Counted from the first letter of the stretch, positions 49,540 through 60,288 are shown. The stretch is DNA of 64,000 nucleotides from Erwinia persicina NBRC 102418 (GCF_001571305.1 NZ_BCTN01000003.1:1-64000), one strand, 5' to 3'. Made by a program: numbers and translations. The notes: generated by a model not told the origin, from the letters alone.

Positions 49540-49555
49540 GCGAGTGGAACCCGTC

Positions 49556-49960
49556 ATGAATCTGTCGATGAGTGCATGGCTGCAACATAAAATTGATGAA
49601 TATAAGTTTTCCGTCCGTGATATCACCGTCGATTTCTATATGGCTCAGGCCAAATTAAACCGGCCTGAATGTTCTATTGAACAACTGCGTAAGTTCAATG
49701 ACACCTGCCTGGATATGGCCGAGCTCTGCCAGTTAAACGGCGACGATCAGAGTTATCTGCACGCTCTGGGTAAACTTCATCAACGTCTGATTGTTGAGTT
49801 GAGCAACACCTCCCGCGAACGGCTGTACCGGATGCAGGCCTGGCAACTGGCGCGCCATTCCCTCAGTCGCTTATGTCATCAACTGGCAATGAACGGCGAA
49901 TGGGATAAAGCCACCGTGTTGCAAAGCGAATTCGTTAAGCACGCGTCGTGGATTATGTGA
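49556..49960 (+). CDS. Uncharacterised 134-aa protein, probably iron-regulated
   Basis: I do not recognise this family. The 134-aa protein begins MNLSMSAWLQHKIDEYKF, is mostly alpha-helical by eye, soluble (no membrane segment or signal) and rich in Leu/Gln/Arg, with Cys in PECSIEQL, DTCLDMAELC and RLCHQLAMNGEW. The helix pairs (KFNDTCLDMAELCQLNGD, ALGKLHQRLIVELSNTS, WQLARHSLSRLCHQLA) resemble a small TPR-like or regulator fold, unconfirmed. ATG 49556 is preferred; the GTG at 49544 is also in frame. Fur box and TATAAT lie directly upstream, and it is divergent from suf where E. coli has ydiH. Confidence 0.85.
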   Translation: MNLSMSAWLQHKIDEYKFSVRDITVDFYMAQAKLNRPECSIEQLRKFNDTCLDMAELCQLNGDDQSYLHALGKLHQRLIVELSNTSRERLYRMQAWQLARHSLSRLCHQLAMNGEWDKATVLQSEFVKHASWIM

Positions 49961-49997
49961 TCCTGAGGGGATTATACCGCGTGCTACGGATACGAAA

Positions 49998-50017
49998 AAC
50001 CCCGTAAAAAACAGGGT
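49998..50017 (-). terminator. Terminator-like hairpin after menI
   Basis: AACCC/GGGTT stem with an A-rich loop, followed on the minus strand by TTTTTCG. It lies between converging genes and would end menI transcription. Confidence 0.55.
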
Positions 50018-50023
50018 TATCGC

Positions 50024-50437
50024 TCAGATTACCGCAGTAGTGAGACGGGACGTACAGCACAGGCGGTTCTGATCATCGAAAATTTCTATTTGCCACACCT
50101 GATGCCGCCGGCCAATGTGCACCGCCCGACAGACCCCACGCACTTCTCCTTCCCGGGCGGCACGCAGATGATTAGCATTAATTTCCAGCCCGACCACCTG
50201 CTGTTCGCCTGCGGTACAGAGGTAGCCTGCCATCGAGCCCAGAGTTTCTGCCAGTACCACCGAGGCGCCGCCGTGCAGCAGGCCAAACGGCTGCTTCGTG
50301 CGCCGGTCAACCGGCATCACCGCCTCAATCCTGTCTTCCGCCAGTACGGTAAAACATATGCCGATATGCTCAACCAGGGTTTCTTTACTGCCCTGATTAA
50401 GCTGTTCAAGCGTTGCCTGACGTTGCCAGATAGACAT
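50024..50437 (-). CDS. menI: 1,4-dihydroxy-2-naphthoyl-CoA hydrolase (hotdog thioesterase)
   Basis: A 137-aa hotdog-fold thioesterase (E. coli YdiI/MenI 136 aa) that releases DHNA from its CoA ester in menaquinone synthesis. [18 protein letters not shown] contains the catalytic Glu64, and [17 protein letters not shown] is conserved. The ATG overlaps the ydiJ stop by one base (TGATG), so the two are translationally coupled. Confidence 0.93.
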   Translation of the reverse strand: MSIWQRQATLEQLNQGSKETLVEHIGICFTVLAEDRIEAVMPVDRRTKQPFGLLHGGASVVLAETLGSMAGYLCTAGEQQVVGLEINANHLRAAREGEVRGVCRAVHIGRRHQVWQIEIFDDQNRLCCTSRLTTAVI

Positions 50438-53400
50438 CAGATGATCTCCAGTAGTGCCTGCAGAGGATGGCGTATCCCGCTCCCTTCAACACGCTTCACC
50501 TGACTTCGGCAGGAATAGCCTGTCGACAGACAGCGCTGACGGGGCAGTTTTTGTAATGCCTGCTGCCAGGACAGAGCATAAATTCCCAGCGAATTATCAA
50601 GATTTTTGGCTTCGTGCCCGTAGGTTCCGGCCATGCCGCAGCACCCCACGCTGATGTTTTCAAGTGTTGCACCGAAGCGGGCAAAGATAGTTTCCCACTG
50701 TTTGACCGACCCGGGCAGTGCGGTCACTTCCGTACAGTGACCAAACAGATACCAGGCCTCCCCTTCTGCCGGCGACGGCGTTCGGACGGACACAACCGTC
50801 TGCAACCACTCATGAACCAGCTGAACATGGAAATCACCACGTTTTTCGCCCAGCACCTGCTGGTATTCATCGCGATAGCACAACACCAGCGCCGGATCGA
50901 CGCCCACCAGCGGAATACCCAGTCTGGCCACGCGGTTGAGGAATTCTGAGGTCTTCCGCGCCGTGCGGGCAAACTGCTGCAGGAAGCCCTTAATATGCTG
51001 TGCTTTTCCGTTGGGTGAGAACGGCAGTACCACCGCCGTATAGCCCAGCTTTTCAATCAGCCGGACAAAGTCTGCAATCAGCTGGGCTTCGTAGTAACTG
51101 GTAAAGGGATCCTGCACCACCAGCACGCACTGCGCGCGCTGTTCCGCACTCATCAGTTCCAGATCGTCCAGCGTGGTGCCCAGCGCACGGTGCCCCGCCA
51201 GCTGCTGCTTCAGCGTCGGAGACGATAGCAGCGGCAGGTCAACCATACCGATATGCCGCTGACTGAGCGATTTCACCCACGGCTGACGCAGGAAGAAGTT
51301 AAAGGTTTTCGGCGCCTTCGCCATCAGCGGTGCATAACTTTCTACTGTTGCGACAAGGTAATCGCTGGCGGGTCGCAAATAACGGGTGTGGTACAACTGC
51401 AGGAAGCGTGAGCGGAAGCCCGGAACATCAATTTTAATCGGGCACTGTGTCGAACAGGCTTTACACGCCAGACAGCCCGACATCGCCTCTTTGACCTCAT
51501 GTGAAAAATCATACTGGCCGCGTTTTGCCTGCCAGCTGTTGCGGGTTCGCTGGATCATCCCACGCAGGCTGATCCCTTTCGACGGCAGTTGCTGCTCCAG
51601 CACCTGCGGATCGACGCCCTGCTCTGCCAGCAGGCGCAACCATTCACGCGTGAGCGTGGCACGTCCTTTTGGCGAGTGCATCCGGTTACTGGTGATTTTC
51701 ATCGACGGACACATGGGGCTTTTCACGTCAAAGTTAAAGCACAAACCATTGCCGTTACACTCCATCGCCCCCCGCCAGTCGGTGCGAACGTTAACCGGGA
51801 TCTGGCGATCCCAGGTTCCGCGTTTGTCTGCATCGACTTTCAGCATCGGGTCTTCAACCCCAAGGGGCGCACAGATTTTGCCAGGATTAAGCCGGTTAGC
51901 CGGGTCGAAAGCAGCCTTAATACGGCGAAGTTCGCCGTAAAGCGCATCGCCGAAGAACGACGGGCTGTATTCAGCACGGAAACCTTTACCATGCTCCCCC
52001 CACAGCAGGCCACCGTAGCGTGCCGTCAGTGCCACCACCTCATCGGAGATCTGCTTCATCAGCCTCTCCTGCTGCGGGTCACACATGTCCAGCGCCGGAC
52101 GCACGTGCAGCACGCCGGCGTCGACGTGGCCGAACATGCCGTAGCTCAGGTTATGTCCGTCGAGTAGTGCGCGGAATTCCACAATATAGTCAGCGAGGTT
52201 CTGCGGCGGTACACAGGTGTCTTCAACAAAGGGAATCGGCTTGGCACGCCCTTTGGCGTTACCCAGCAGGCCCACCGCTTTTTTACGCATGCCATAGATA
52301 CGTTCAATTCCGGCGACATCGTTACAAAGCTGGTAACCGATGACCCCACCCTCCTGCTGCACCATCAGGGCGTCCAGACGCTGGCACAGCGCATCCACCT
52401 GACTGTCGATCAGCGTTTTATCGTTCCCAGCAAACTCAACCATATTCAGGCCGAGCATCTCTTTATCAGGGATATCTGTGATCAGCTCGCTGACGGAATG
52501 CCAGACGATATCTTCCCGCGCCAGGTTCAACACCTTTGAGTCCACAGTTTCGACCGACAGGGCATTGGCTGCCACCATGAAGGGGGCATTGCGCAGCGCT
52601 GAATCAAAGGAGTCATATTTGATATTCACCAGCCGCCGTACTTTCGGTATCGGGGTGATATCCAGCGTGGCTTCAGCGATAAACGCCAGCGTCCCTTCGG
52701 CACCGCACAAAATGCGCGTCAGATCGACCTGCTGCAGATCATCGCTCAGGACATGGCGCAGATCGTAGCCGGTGAGGAAACGGTTAAGTTTGGGAAATTT
52801 TTCGATAATCAGGTCGCGCTGCAGACGGCAACGGTCCAGCACGACGCGATAAATCTGACCCTCTTTACCCGGCTGCTCTGCCCGTTTTTCTGCTTCACTG
52901 ACCGGTATCGCGCAGGTATCCAGCACCTCCCCACCCAGCAGGACCGCTTTCAGCCCCAGCACATGATCAGAGGTCTTACCATAGACCAGCGACCCCTGAC
53001 CGGATGCATCGGTGTTGATCATCCCCCCCAGGGTGGCACGGTTACTGGTAGACAGTTCGGGCGAGAAAAAATAGCCGAAAGGCTTGAGGTAAGCATTGAG
53101 CTGATCTTTGATCACGCCAGCTTCAACCCTCACCCAGCCCTCTTCAACATTAATCTCCAGAATCCGCTTCATATGGCGTGACATATCCACCACAATGCCC
53201 TGGTTCAGAGACTGGCCATTGGTGCCGGTGCCGCCGCCGCGCGGTGCGAAAACCAGCGAGGCGAAGCGGGTCTCCGCGGCCAGGCGCGCAATCAGCGCCA
53301 CGTCAGCAGTGGAGCGGGGAAAAATGACCGCGTCCGGCAGCAGCTGATAGATGCTGTTGTCGGTGGACATGATCAGACGGTCAGCATAGCTTGTCGCCGT

Positions 53401-53490
53401 ATCGCCAGTAAAACCATCCTGTTTTAAGGCATCCAAAAAACTCAGCACCAGCGGAACGAGACCCGGCGCCTGGGAAATCTGTGGGATCAT
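50437..53490 (-). CDS. ydiJ: FAD/Fe-S D-2-hydroxy-acid dehydrogenase YdiJ
   Basis: A 1017-aa fusion (E. coli YdiJ 1018 aa). The FAD-binding type 4 domain (about residues 40-280: [28 protein letters not shown]) and FAD oxidase C-terminal domain ([19 protein letters not shown]) are followed by a GlpC-like Fe-S region with [20 protein letters not shown] and a CCG-type domain ([18 protein letters not shown]). YdiJ proteins oxidise D-2-hydroxy acids, with D-2-hydroxyglutarate or D-lactate proposed, and pass electrons to quinone. The exact substrate here is inference. Confidence 0.93.
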   Translation of the reverse strand: MIPQISQAPGLVPLVLSFLDALKQDGFTGDTATSYADRLIMSTDNSIYQLLPDAVIFPRSTADVALIARLAAETRFASLVFAPRGGGTGTNGQSLNQGIVVDMSRHMKRILEINVEEGWVRVEAGVIKDQLNAYLKPFGYFFSPELSTSNRATLGGMINTDASGQGSLVYGKTSDHVLGLKAVLLGGEVLDTCAIPVSEAEKRAEQPGKEGQIYRVVLDRCRLQRDLIIEKFPKLNRFLTGYDLRHVLSDDLQQVDLTRILCGAEGTLAFIAEATLDITPIPKVRRLVNIKYDSFDSALRNAPFMVAANALSVETVDSKVLNLAREDIVWHSVSELITDIPDKEMLGLNMVEFAGNDKTLIDSQVDALCQRLDALMVQQEGGVIGYQLCNDVAGIERIYGMRKKAVGLLGNAKGRAKPIPFVEDTCVPPQNLADYIVEFRALLDGHNLSYGMFGHVDAGVLHVRPALDMCDPQQERLMKQISDEVVALTARYGGLLWGEHGKGFRAEYSPSFFGDALYGELRRIKAAFDPANRLNPGKICAPLGVEDPMLKVDADKRGTWDRQIPVNVRTDWRGAMECNGNGLCFNFDVKSPMCPSMKITSNRMHSPKGRATLTREWLRLLAEQGVDPQVLEQQLPSKGISLRGMIQRTRNSWQAKRGQYDFSHEVKEAMSGCLACKACSTQCPIKIDVPGFRSRFLQLYHTRYLRPASDYLVATVESYAPLMAKAPKTFNFFLRQPWVKSLSQRHIGMVDLPLLSSPTLKQQLAGHRALGTTLDDLELMSAEQRAQCVLVVQDPFTSYYEAQLIADFVRLIEKLGYTAVVLPFSPNGKAQHIKGFLQQFARTARKTSEFLNRVARLGIPLVGVDPALVLCYRDEYQQVLGEKRGDFHVQLVHEWLQTVVSVRTPSPAEGEAWYLFGHCTEVTALPGSVKQWETIFARFGATLENISVGCCGMAGTYGHEAKNLDNSLGIYALSWQQALQKLPRQRCLSTGYSCRSQVKRVEGSGIRHPLQALLEII

Positions 53491-53731
53491 TATCGGGTGA
53501 CCAAAATGTTAGGTGAATCGTTTGCGTTGCTTATACTGCGCAGTTATCCGTTTTATCACATTTTTTTATGACCTGCCGTTATTTCAAAAAACGAAGCAAA
53601 AGAATAACCTGTTGTCTCTGTCACCAAAGCGTTTCATGCGTCATGATGAAAACGTCAGGGTCAGCCGAATCAAAGCGTCTGCGCTGCTTTTAAGCGTGAA
53701 ATCGTATTTTACCTGAGGTCATTATTAGTCG

Positions 53732-54856
53732 ATGAAGAACCCGCAAACTGGTTGGGATCTACCGCAAATCGTGTTTTTACTGCTGTTTATCAGCCTGACG
53801 ATCGTGGCGTGTTTCTGGGTTGTACAACCCTTTATTCTGGGATTTGCCTGGGCCAGCATGGTGGTGATCGCCACCTGGCCCCTGATGATTAAAATTCAGG
53901 GCTGGCTCTGGGGCCGCCGCGGACTGGCGGTACTGGTGATGACCCTGCTGCTGATTCTGGTGTTTATTATCCCTGTCGCCCTGCTGGTCAACAGCCTGAT
54001 AGAGAACAGTGCTCCGCTTTTTGCCTGGCTCAGTTCCGGTCACGTACAGATGCCGGAGTTACACTGGCTGAGAAGCACCCCGCTGGTAGGCAGAAAACTC
54101 TATTCGGCTTACCACAACCTGGTGGCGGGAGGGGGCTCGGCGCTGATTGCACAGATACAGCCTTATATAGGCCGCACAACCGGATTCTTCTTCGCCCAGG
54201 CCGGTCATTTTGGCCGTTTTATGATGCATATCGGCCTGATGTTGCTGTTCAGTGTGCTGCTGTACTGGCGCGGTGAACAGGTCGGTCACGGCATCCGCCA
54301 CTTCGCTTTTCGTCTGGCGTCACGTCGGGGTGACGCTGCCGTGTTACTGGCGGGACAGGCGATTCGTGCTGTCGCTCTCGGAGTGGTGGTCACGGCGTTG
54401 GTTCAGGGTGTCCTGGGGGGGATTGGTCTCGCCATCTCCGGTATTCCTTATGCCGCCATCCTGACGGTACTGATGATTCTTTCCTGCCTGGTTCAGTTAG
54501 GCCCCTTGATTGTCCTGGTTCCGGCCATTATCTGGTTGTACTGGAGTGGCGACACCACCTGGGGCACCGTACTGCTGGTCTGGAGCTGCGTCGTTGGCAC
54601 GCTAGACAACGTGTTGCGGCCGATGCTGATCCGTATGGGGGCAGACCTGCCGCTGATCCTGATCCTCTCTGGTGTCATCGGGGGTTTAATCGCTTTTGGC
54701 ATGATTGGATTGTTTATCGGGCCGGTGGTACTGGCTGTGTCTTACCGTCTGGTTTCCGTCTGGGTGCATGAAGCGCCCGCCCCCGATGAGGATCCCCTGG
54801 CAGTCGTGGAAGAACTGGCGGAAATTGAAGCCGAATCGTACCATTCTAAGCCATAG
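53732..54856 (+). CDS. ydiK: AI-2E-family membrane transporter YdiK
   Basis: A 374-aa polytopic membrane protein (E. coli YdiK 370 aa) of the AI-2E/UPF0118 family, with about eight helices and the family block GLIAFGMIGLFIGPVVLAVSYRL near the C-terminus. The N-terminus MKNPQTGWDLPQIVFLLLFIS resembles E. coli. Some family members move autoinducer-2 or Na+, but the YdiK substrate is unknown. rprA follows. Confidence 0.9.
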   Translation: MKNPQTGWDLPQIVFLLLFISLTIVACFWVVQPFILGFAWASMVVIATWPLMIKIQGWLWGRRGLAVLVMTLLLILVFIIPVALLVNSLIENSAPLFAWLSSGHVQMPELHWLRSTPLVGRKLYSAYHNLVAGGGSALIAQIQPYIGRTTGFFFAQAGHFGRFMMHIGLMLLFSVLLYWRGEQVGHGIRHFAFRLASRRGDAAVLLAGQAIRAVALGVVVTALVQGVLGGIGLAISGIPYAAILTVLMILSCLVQLGPLIVLVPAIIWLYWSGDTTWGTVLLVWSCVVGTLDNVLRPMLIRMGADLPLILILSGVIGGLIAFGMIGLFIGPVVLAVSYRLVSVWVHEAPAPDEDPLAVVEELAEIEAESYHSKP

Positions 54857-55070
54857 TTTCCTGTCGTTTGCAGCCGGTTTTCCGGCTGCAAACATTAATA
54901 TCTGGAATATTTCTTTTTCTGAACATCGGATTCCTATTAGTAGAATTTATCACTAAACCGCTGTTTTTAGCCTTTCAAGGCTACACTTCGCTTCATTGCT
55001 GATGTTTTGTTCGCCTTCCGTCGTTAAAAATCCCCTTCTGCGTGAAAAAGTATTATGAGTTTTAAACTAA

Positions 55071-55113
55071 TGAGATGATTCTTAAAGACGTCAGGAACGC
55101 GGTTGCATAGTAT
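55071..55113 (+). promoter_or_regulatory. rprA promoter with RcsB-type box
   Basis: TAAGAATCATCTCA (minus strand, 55084-55071) matches 10 of 14 bases of the RcsAB/RcsB box TAAGAATATTCCTA. It sits beside the -35 position, and TAGTAT (55108-55113) is the -10. E. coli rprA has the same arrangement and is strongly RcsB-dependent. Confidence 0.6.
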
Positions 55114-55117
55114 GGCT

Positions 55118-55220
55118 ATCAAGTTTGAAACCAGACCAACGGTTTCTGAACAAAGTATTCCCCTGAGTAAAGAATTGCTGTGTGTAGTCTTTGCCCATCC
55201 CCTGTGATGGGCTTTTTTTT
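55118..55220 (+). ncRNA. rprA: Small regulatory RNA RprA
   Basis: About 103 nt. The 3' half, from CCCCTGAGT through ATTGCTGTGTGTAGTCTTTG and CCCATC-N-GATGGGC with eight T, matches E. coli RprA almost exactly, and position after ydiK also agrees. The 5' hairpin differs in sequence (GAAACC-AGACCAAC-GGTTTC) but keeps the shape. RprA activates rpoS translation with Hfq and represses csgD in E. coli, linking envelope stress (Rcs) to sigma-S. The 5' end is estimated. Confidence 0.93.
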
Positions 55221-55234
55221 GCCTGAAATTTGTC

Positions 55235-55264
55235 AAAAAAAAGACGCCCCCTGAGAGGACGTCT
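55235..55264 (-). terminator. Rho-independent terminator of ppsA
   Basis: On the minus strand AGACGTCC-TCTCAG-GGGGCGTCT pairs with one or two mismatches, followed by TTTTTTTT, 36 bp after the ppsA stop. Confidence 0.85.
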
Positions 55265-55300
55265 GTAAGAGAAGATCGCGTTTTCTGACAGCGTTGCAGC

Positions 55301-57679
55301 TTACTTTTTCAGTTCTGCCAGACTCAACCAGGTTTGCACGACGGTATCCGGGTTCAGGGACAGACTGTCAATCCCCTCCTCCATCAGCCATGCGGCAAAA
55401 TCCTCGTGATCGGATGGGCCCTGCCCGCAAATACCTACGTACTTGCCCTGCTTCTTCGCGGCGCGGATCGCCATCGACAGCAGTGCTTTCACCGCATCAT
55501 TACGCTCGTCGAACAGTTCTGAAACCACGCCGGAGTCGCGGTCAAGGCCCAGCGTCAGCTGAGTCATATCATTTGAGCCGATGGAGAAACCATCAAAATA
55601 GTGCAGGAACGCTTCCGCCAGCAGAGCGTTTGACGGGATTTCGCACATCATGATGATTTTCAGCCCGTTTTCACCGCGCTTGAGCCCCTGACGTTCCAGC
55701 TCTTCAACGACTGCCTTCGCCTGAGCCACGGTGCGGACAAACGGCACCATGATCTCAACGTTGGTCAGCCCCATCTCATTACGTACCCGCTTCACCGCTG
55801 CACACTCCAGCGCGAAACAGTCGCGGAAGCTGTCGGCCACATAGCGCCCGGCCCCGCGGAAGCCCAGCATCGGGTTCTCCTCTTCAGGCTCGTAGTGCTC
55901 GCCGCCCACCAGGTTAGCATATTCGTTAGTTTTGAAATCAGACAGACGCACAATCACACGCTTAGGGGCAAAAGCCGCACCCAGAGTGGCGATCCCTTCC
56001 GTCAGTCGGCCCACGTAAAATTCCACAGGGTCATCAAAACCTTTCATCAACGAACGGATCTGCTGCTGCAGTTCCGGGGTCTGCTTATCGAACTCCAGTA
56101 GTGCTTTCGGATGCACCCCGATCATACGGTTAATGATGAACTCCAGACGCGCCAGCCCCACGCCCTCATTGGGCAAACAGGCAAAGTCAAAAGCACGGTC
56201 AGGGTTGCCGACGTTCATCATGATCTTCAGCGGCAACGACGGCATTTCGTCTACCTGCGAACTTTTGACCTCAAAGTCGAGCATTTCATTGTAAACGTAA
56301 CCGGTGTCCCCTTCGGCACAGGAAACCGTCACCTGATGCCCGTCTTTCAGGATATCGGTAGCATTCCCACAGCCTACCACCGCCGGAATACCCAGCTCGC
56401 GCGCGATAATGGCAGCATGGCAGGTACGTCCCCCACGATTGGTGACAATGGCAGAAGCCTTTTTCATGATCGGTTCCCAGTCCGGATCGGTCATGTCGGT
56501 GACCAGCACATCCCCTTTTTCAATGCGGTTCATTTCGCTGATATCGTGAATAACTTTCACCTCACCGGCACCGATACGATGGCCAATAGCGCGTCCTTCG
56601 ACCACTACACTGCCTTTACCCTGCAGCGTGTAACGCTCCATCACCGACCCGTTAGAACGGACCGTCTCCGGGCGCGCCTGCACGATAAACAGTTTTCCGG
56701 TATGCCCGTCTTTAGCCCACTCAATATCCATCGGCCGCTGATAGTGTTTTTCAATCTGCACCGCCTGTGCCGCCAGCGCTTCTACTTCGCTGTCAGTCAG
56801 GGAGAATCTGTCACGATCGGCTTCAGGCACATCTTCAATTCTGACCTGCTCACCATGTTCCCTGGAATCGGCGTAAACCATGCGGATTTTTTTCGATCCC
56901 ATGTTACGACGCACGATCGCCGGACGGCCTGCGGCCAGAGTCGGCTTATGCACATAAAATTCATCCGGGTTTACAGCCCCCTGCACCACCATTTCTCCTA
57001 ACCCCAGCGCAGAGGTGATAAAGACCACCTGGTCGAACCCTGACTCGGTATCAATGGTGAACATCACGCCAGAGGAGGCGAGGTCAGAACGCACCATCCG
57101 CTGAACCCCGGCGGAGAGCGCTACGCCGCGATGGTCATAGCCCTGATGGACGCGATAAGAGATGGCACGATCGTTAAATAACGAGGCATAGACATGCTTC
57201 ACCGCCACCAGCACTGCATCATACCCCTGAACATTCAGGAAGGTCTCCTGCTGTCCGGCGAAGGAAGCATCGGGCATATCTTCGGCCGTGGCAGAAGAGC
57301 GAACCGCGAACGACGCCTCGGCATCATCAGCAGAGAGCTGGTTATAGGCTTCGTGAATCGCTTTTTCCAGCTCAGGCGTGAATGGCGTTTCGACTATCCA
57401 CTGACGGATCTGTTTACCCGCTTTTGCCAGTTCATCAACATCATCAATATTGGTCTTATCCAGCAGCGCATAGATACGCTGGTTGACGCCGCTTTGATCG
57501 AGAAACAGGTTGAACGCTTCTGAGGTTGTCGCAAAGCCGTTAGGCACGGAAACGCCCAGTGACGACAAGTTAGTAATCATTTCACCCAGAGAGGCATTTT
57601 TCCCCCCCACCCGATCTACATCGTTCATGCCAAGCTGGTTATACCAGAGCACAAGCGGCAATTCGCCTTTATTGGACAT
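55301..57679 (-). CDS. ppsA: Phosphoenolpyruvate synthase
   Basis: A 792-aa enzyme, the same length as E. coli PpsA, making phosphoenolpyruvate from pyruvate and ATP in gluconeogenesis. The phosphorylated His421 lies in [20 protein letters not shown], the N-terminal ATP-grasp part has [26 protein letters not shown], and the C-terminal PEP domain has [16 protein letters not shown] and [10 protein letters not shown]. It is divergent from ppsR, the kinase/phosphatase that regulates it. Confidence 0.97.
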   Translation of the reverse strand: MSNKGELPLVLWYNQLGMNDVDRVGGKNASLGEMITNLSSLGVSVPNGFATTSEAFNLFLDQSGVNQRIYALLDKTNIDDVDELAKAGKQIRQWIVETPFTPELEKAIHEAYNQLSADDAEASFAVRSSATAEDMPDASFAGQQETFLNVQGYDAVLVAVKHVYASLFNDRAISYRVHQGYDHRGVALSAGVQRMVRSDLASSGVMFTIDTESGFDQVVFITSALGLGEMVVQGAVNPDEFYVHKPTLAAGRPAIVRRNMGSKKIRMVYADSREHGEQVRIEDVPEADRDRFSLTDSEVEALAAQAVQIEKHYQRPMDIEWAKDGHTGKLFIVQARPETVRSNGSVMERYTLQGKGSVVVEGRAIGHRIGAGEVKVIHDISEMNRIEKGDVLVTDMTDPDWEPIMKKASAIVTNRGGRTCHAAIIARELGIPAVVGCGNATDILKDGHQVTVSCAEGDTGYVYNEMLDFEVKSSQVDEMPSLPLKIMMNVGNPDRAFDFACLPNEGVGLARLEFIINRMIGVHPKALLEFDKQTPELQQQIRSLMKGFDDPVEFYVGRLTEGIATLGAAFAPKRVIVRLSDFKTNEYANLVGGEHYEPEEENPMLGFRGAGRYVADSFRDCFALECAAVKRVRNEMGLTNVEIMVPFVRTVAQAKAVVEELERQGLKRGENGLKIIMMCEIPSNALLAEAFLHYFDGFSIGSNDMTQLTLGLDRDSGVVSELFDERNDAVKALLSMAIRAAKKQGKYVGICGQGPSDHEDFAAWLMEEGIDSLSLNPDTVVQTWLSLAELKK

Positions 57680-58154
57680 TGAAGCAATCCTTGTAAGATT
57701 TAATTAAGAATATTAGGGACACAGCATTGCTTTCTGAGACTCGCACATATAGGCAGGATTGATAAAGTGTTGAATCGTTCAAGCAACGGCTAAATTTATT
57801 TTTTAAGAATACTCCGCCTTAAAAACCGCGTTGCGCAACATAGAAGATGATTAACCACCCTTAATTTTCAAGTAGATACGATAAAATCATTATCGTCGGG
57901 TTAATATAACTTGCGCAACAAAAAAGGATTCCCTGCGCGAATGTTTTAAAATGAAAGGGCGGTAAAGATGAATAGTAAACAGAAACGTGATTTCATTTTA
58001 AGTCACAATCTGCGATTCGTCTTATTTTATAAAAATAAAAAGTTCATATCATTAGTTAATGGTTTTTTTGTTTTATTTTGCAGGCGAAATCACGATTTGC
58101 TTTATTGATGCAGATTAATTTAGTCTGCTATGCCCCCTCGTAAGCGGAGAGAAA
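57680..58154. other. 475-bp divergent region ppsA/ppsR
   Basis: AT-rich, no reading frame that I believe. It contains the Cra site and two copies of TTGCGCAACA at 57831-57840 and 57911-57920, 80 bp apart. CAATCTGCGATTCGTC and GCGAAATCACGATTTGC-type stretches near 58005 and 58085 show loose similarity. Confidence 0.6.
57770..57782. promoter_or_regulatory. Cra (FruR) site upstream of ppsA
   Basis: TTGAATCGTTCAA, a 13-bp palindrome fitting the Cra core TGAA(A/T)CG-N-T, 91 bp upstream of the ppsA ATG. Cra activates ppsA in E. coli from an upstream site, opposite to its repression of pykF. Confidence 0.75.
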
Positions 58155-58988
58155 ATGGACGTGAACGCTGAACGCAGTGTTTTTTATATTTCCGACGGCA
58201 CGGCGATTACGGCCGAGGTGCTGGGCCATGCCGTACTGTCTCAGTTTCCTGTTGCTACCCAGAGCGTCACCCTGCCTTTTGTCGAAAATGTGCAGCGTGC
58301 TCAGGCCGTGAAAGCACAAATCAATGCGCTGTATCAGCAGAGTGGCGTGCGGCCACTGGTATTTATTTCGATTGTCACGCCAGAAATCCGCGACATCATC
58401 TTAGAGAGCGATGGCTTCTGCCAGGATATTGTTCAGTCTCTGGTGGCCCCACTCCAGCAGGAACTCGGGGTTGAACCGGATCCTATCGCTAACCGTACGC
58501 ACGGACTGACGGCCGGAAATCTCGGCAAGTACGATGCCCGTATTGCCGCCATTGACTATACCCTGGCGCACGACGACGGGATCTCGTTACGCGGGCTGGA
58601 AGCGGCTCAGGTGATCCTGTTAGGCGTATCGCGCTGTGGCAAAACTCCGACCAGCCTCTACCTGGCAATGCAGTTCGGCATCCGCGCGGCGAATTATCCC
58701 TTTATCGCTGACGATATGGATAACCTGAAGCTTCCCCCGGCGCTTAAGCCCTTCCAGAATAAACTGTTCGGACTGACCATTGATCCGGAACGCCTTGCGG
58801 CTATTCGCCAGGAAAGGGCAGAAAACACCCGGTATGCATCAATGCGCCAGTGCCGGCTTGAGGTGGGGGAAGTGGAAGCCCTGTTCCGCACCCATCAGAT
58901 CCGTTACCTTAACAGTACCAATTATTCGGTTGAGGAGATCGCCACTAAAATCCTCGATATCATGGGTCTTACAAGACGTATGTACTGA
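58155..58988 (+). CDS. ppsR: PEP synthase regulatory protein (bifunctional kinase/pyrophosphorylase)
   Basis: A 277-aa DUF299 protein, the same length as E. coli PpsR/YdiA. It controls PpsA by ADP-dependent phosphorylation and Pi-dependent dephosphorylation of a Thr beside the catalytic His. It carries the P-loop [20 protein letters not shown] and the N-terminal [20 protein letters not shown]. It is divergent from its target ppsA, and aroH follows after 146 bp. Confidence 0.96.
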   Translation: MDVNAERSVFYISDGTAITAEVLGHAVLSQFPVATQSVTLPFVENVQRAQAVKAQINALYQQSGVRPLVFISIVTPEIRDIILESDGFCQDIVQSLVAPLQQELGVEPDPIANRTHGLTAGNLGKYDARIAAIDYTLAHDDGISLRGLEAAQVILLGVSRCGKTPTSLYLAMQFGIRAANYPFIADDMDNLKLPPALKPFQNKLFGLTIDPERLAAIRQERAENTRYASMRQCRLEVGEVEALFRTHQIRYLNSTNYSVEEIATKILDIMGLTRRMY

Positions 58989-58998
58989 TTTTCCCACC

Positions 58999-59022
58999 TC
59001 CGGCGCGGCTCACTGGCGCCGG
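58999..59022 (+). terminator. Hairpin after ppsR
   Basis: TCCGGCGC and GCGCCGGA form an 8-bp perfect stem with an 8-nt loop. No U-tract, so termination is uncertain. Confidence 0.5.
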
Positions 59023-59134
59023 AAATGCGATAACCCTGCTGTTTTGCGGTTGAAATCATCGCGGTTTGGTTTAAGGTGAACGCCATTACTTCCCGGTATT
59101 CCTGCCGTTGCGAAGACAAATTTTAGAGACCGCC

Positions 59135-60181
59135 ATGAACAAAACAGATGAACTGCGGACCGCGCGCATCGACAGCCTGGTGACGCCTGCTGAACTGCAG
59201 GATCGCCTGCCGATCACGCCAGCCATCGTCGAGAACGTCACCACATCACGTCAAAAGATCTCCCGCATCCTGAACGGTGAAGATAAGCGCCTGCTGGTGG
59301 TGGTTGGCCCCTGCTCGCTTCACGATCCTGCCGCCGCACTGGAGTATGCAGAGCGTCTTAATGCCCTGCGGGATAAGTATCATTCCCGTCTGGAAATCGT
59401 TATGCGTGCCTATTTCGAAAAACCGCGCACGGTGGTGGGCTGGAAGGGATTGATTTCCGACCCTGACCTGGACGGCAGCTTCAGGCTCAATCACGGGCTG
59501 GCAGTGGCGAGAAAGCTACTGCTGGATATTAATGCGCTGGGCATGCCCACTGCCACCGAGTTTCTGGATATGGTGATCGGGCAGTTTATTGCCGATCTGA
59601 TTAGCTGGGGAGCCATTGGTGCCCGCACCACGGAAAGCCAGATCCATCGCGAAATGGCCTCCGCCCTCTCCTGTCCGGTCGGTTTTAAAAACGGTACCGA
59701 TGGCAATACACGCATTGCCGTCGATGCTATCCGGGCAGCGCGCGTCAGCCATATGTTTCTGTCGCCGGATAAGCACGGTCAGATGACCATTTATCAGACC
59801 AGCGGGAATCCGTCCGGGCATATCATCATGCGTGGTGGTAAAACCCCCAATTACCATGCGCAGGATATTGCGGATGCCGTCGCCCATCTGCGTGAATTTC
59901 ACCTGCCTGAGCAACTGGTGGTCGATTTCAGCCACGGCAACTGTCTTAAACAGCACCGCCTGCAAAAAGCAGTATCCGACAGCATCGCACAGCAGATCCG
60001 CAGCGGATCGACGGCCATTGCCGGTGTGATGATCGAAAGTTTTCTGCAGGAAGGGACGCAGAAAGTGATCCGCGACACTCCGCTGGTCTATGGCCAGTCG
60101 ATTACCGACCCCTGTCTGGGCTGGGACGACACGGCCAGTGTCCTGCAGCAGTTGGCAGACGCTGTCGACAGCCGCTTCTGA
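59135..60181 (+). CDS. aroH: DAHP synthase, tryptophan-type isozyme
   Basis: A 348-aa 3-deoxy-D-arabino-heptulosonate 7-phosphate synthase (E. coli AroH 348 aa), the first step of the shikimate pathway. VVGPCSLHDPAAALEYA, RTVVGWKGLISDPDLDGSF, TATEFLDMVIGQFIADLISW and VDFSHGNC with the metal ligands are intact. ATG 59135 (MNKTDELRTARIDSLVTPAELQ, split as usual) matches AroH rather than AroF/AroG. I see no clear TrpR operator upstream. Confidence 0.95.
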   Translation: MNKTDELRTARIDSLVTPAELQDRLPITPAIVENVTTSRQKISRILNGEDKRLLVVVGPCSLHDPAAALEYAERLNALRDKYHSRLEIVMRAYFEKPRTVVGWKGLISDPDLDGSFRLNHGLAVARKLLLDINALGMPTATEFLDMVIGQFIADLISWGAIGARTTESQIHREMASALSCPVGFKNGTDGNTRIAVDAIRAARVSHMFLSPDKHGQMTIYQTSGNPSGHIIMRGGKTPNYHAQDIADAVAHLREFHLPEQLVVDFSHGNCLKQHRLQKAVSDSIAQQIRSGSTAIAGVMIESFLQEGTQKVIRDTPLVYGQSITDPCLGWDDTASVLQQLADAVDSRF

Positions 60182-60188
60182 TTGCCTG

Positions 60189-60216
60189 AGCCGGCCCCTT
60201 GCGGGTCGGCTTTTTC
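60189..60216 (+). terminator. Rho-independent terminator of aroH
   Basis: AGCCGGCCC-CTTGC-GGGTCGGCT (one G-U pair) followed by TTTTT. Confidence 0.85.
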
Positions 60217-60288
60217 CGCTTCATCCCCCCTTTTGCGCAAACTGTTTCCTCAACGTTAATTTTTGCTTGCACACCGCCGCCTTTCATT

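Larger units (their letters stand above)
49166..49555. other. 390-bp divergent region sufA / Fur-boxed unknown gene
   Basis: AT-rich and apparently non-coding. It contains the sufA promoter region near 49208-49235 and the Fur box with its TATAAT near 49513-49539. The Fur box is 356 bp from sufA, far from its putative start site, so suf repression by Fur through this box alone would be unusual. Confidence 0.6.
54857..55300. other. 444-bp region ydiK/ppsA holding rprA
   Basis: Contains the RcsB-type box, rprA and the ppsA terminator. Before about 55060 it is AT-rich and I see nothing else. E. coli has several genes between rprA and ppsA (ydiL onward) that are absent here. Confidence 0.7.

Noticed and set aside
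51386..52167. Overlapping plus-strand frames within ydiJ
   Set aside because: Two frames overlap each other and the well-supported ydiJ gene; neither has recognisable domains.
53513..53716. 67-codon frame between ydiJ and ydiK
   Set aside because: Weak composition, no clear Shine-Dalgarno, and no known homologue comes to mind. Left out, though a small protein cannot be fully excluded.
56111..57001. 296-codon open frame on the plus strand
   Set aside because: Antisense to ppsA without initiation signals.
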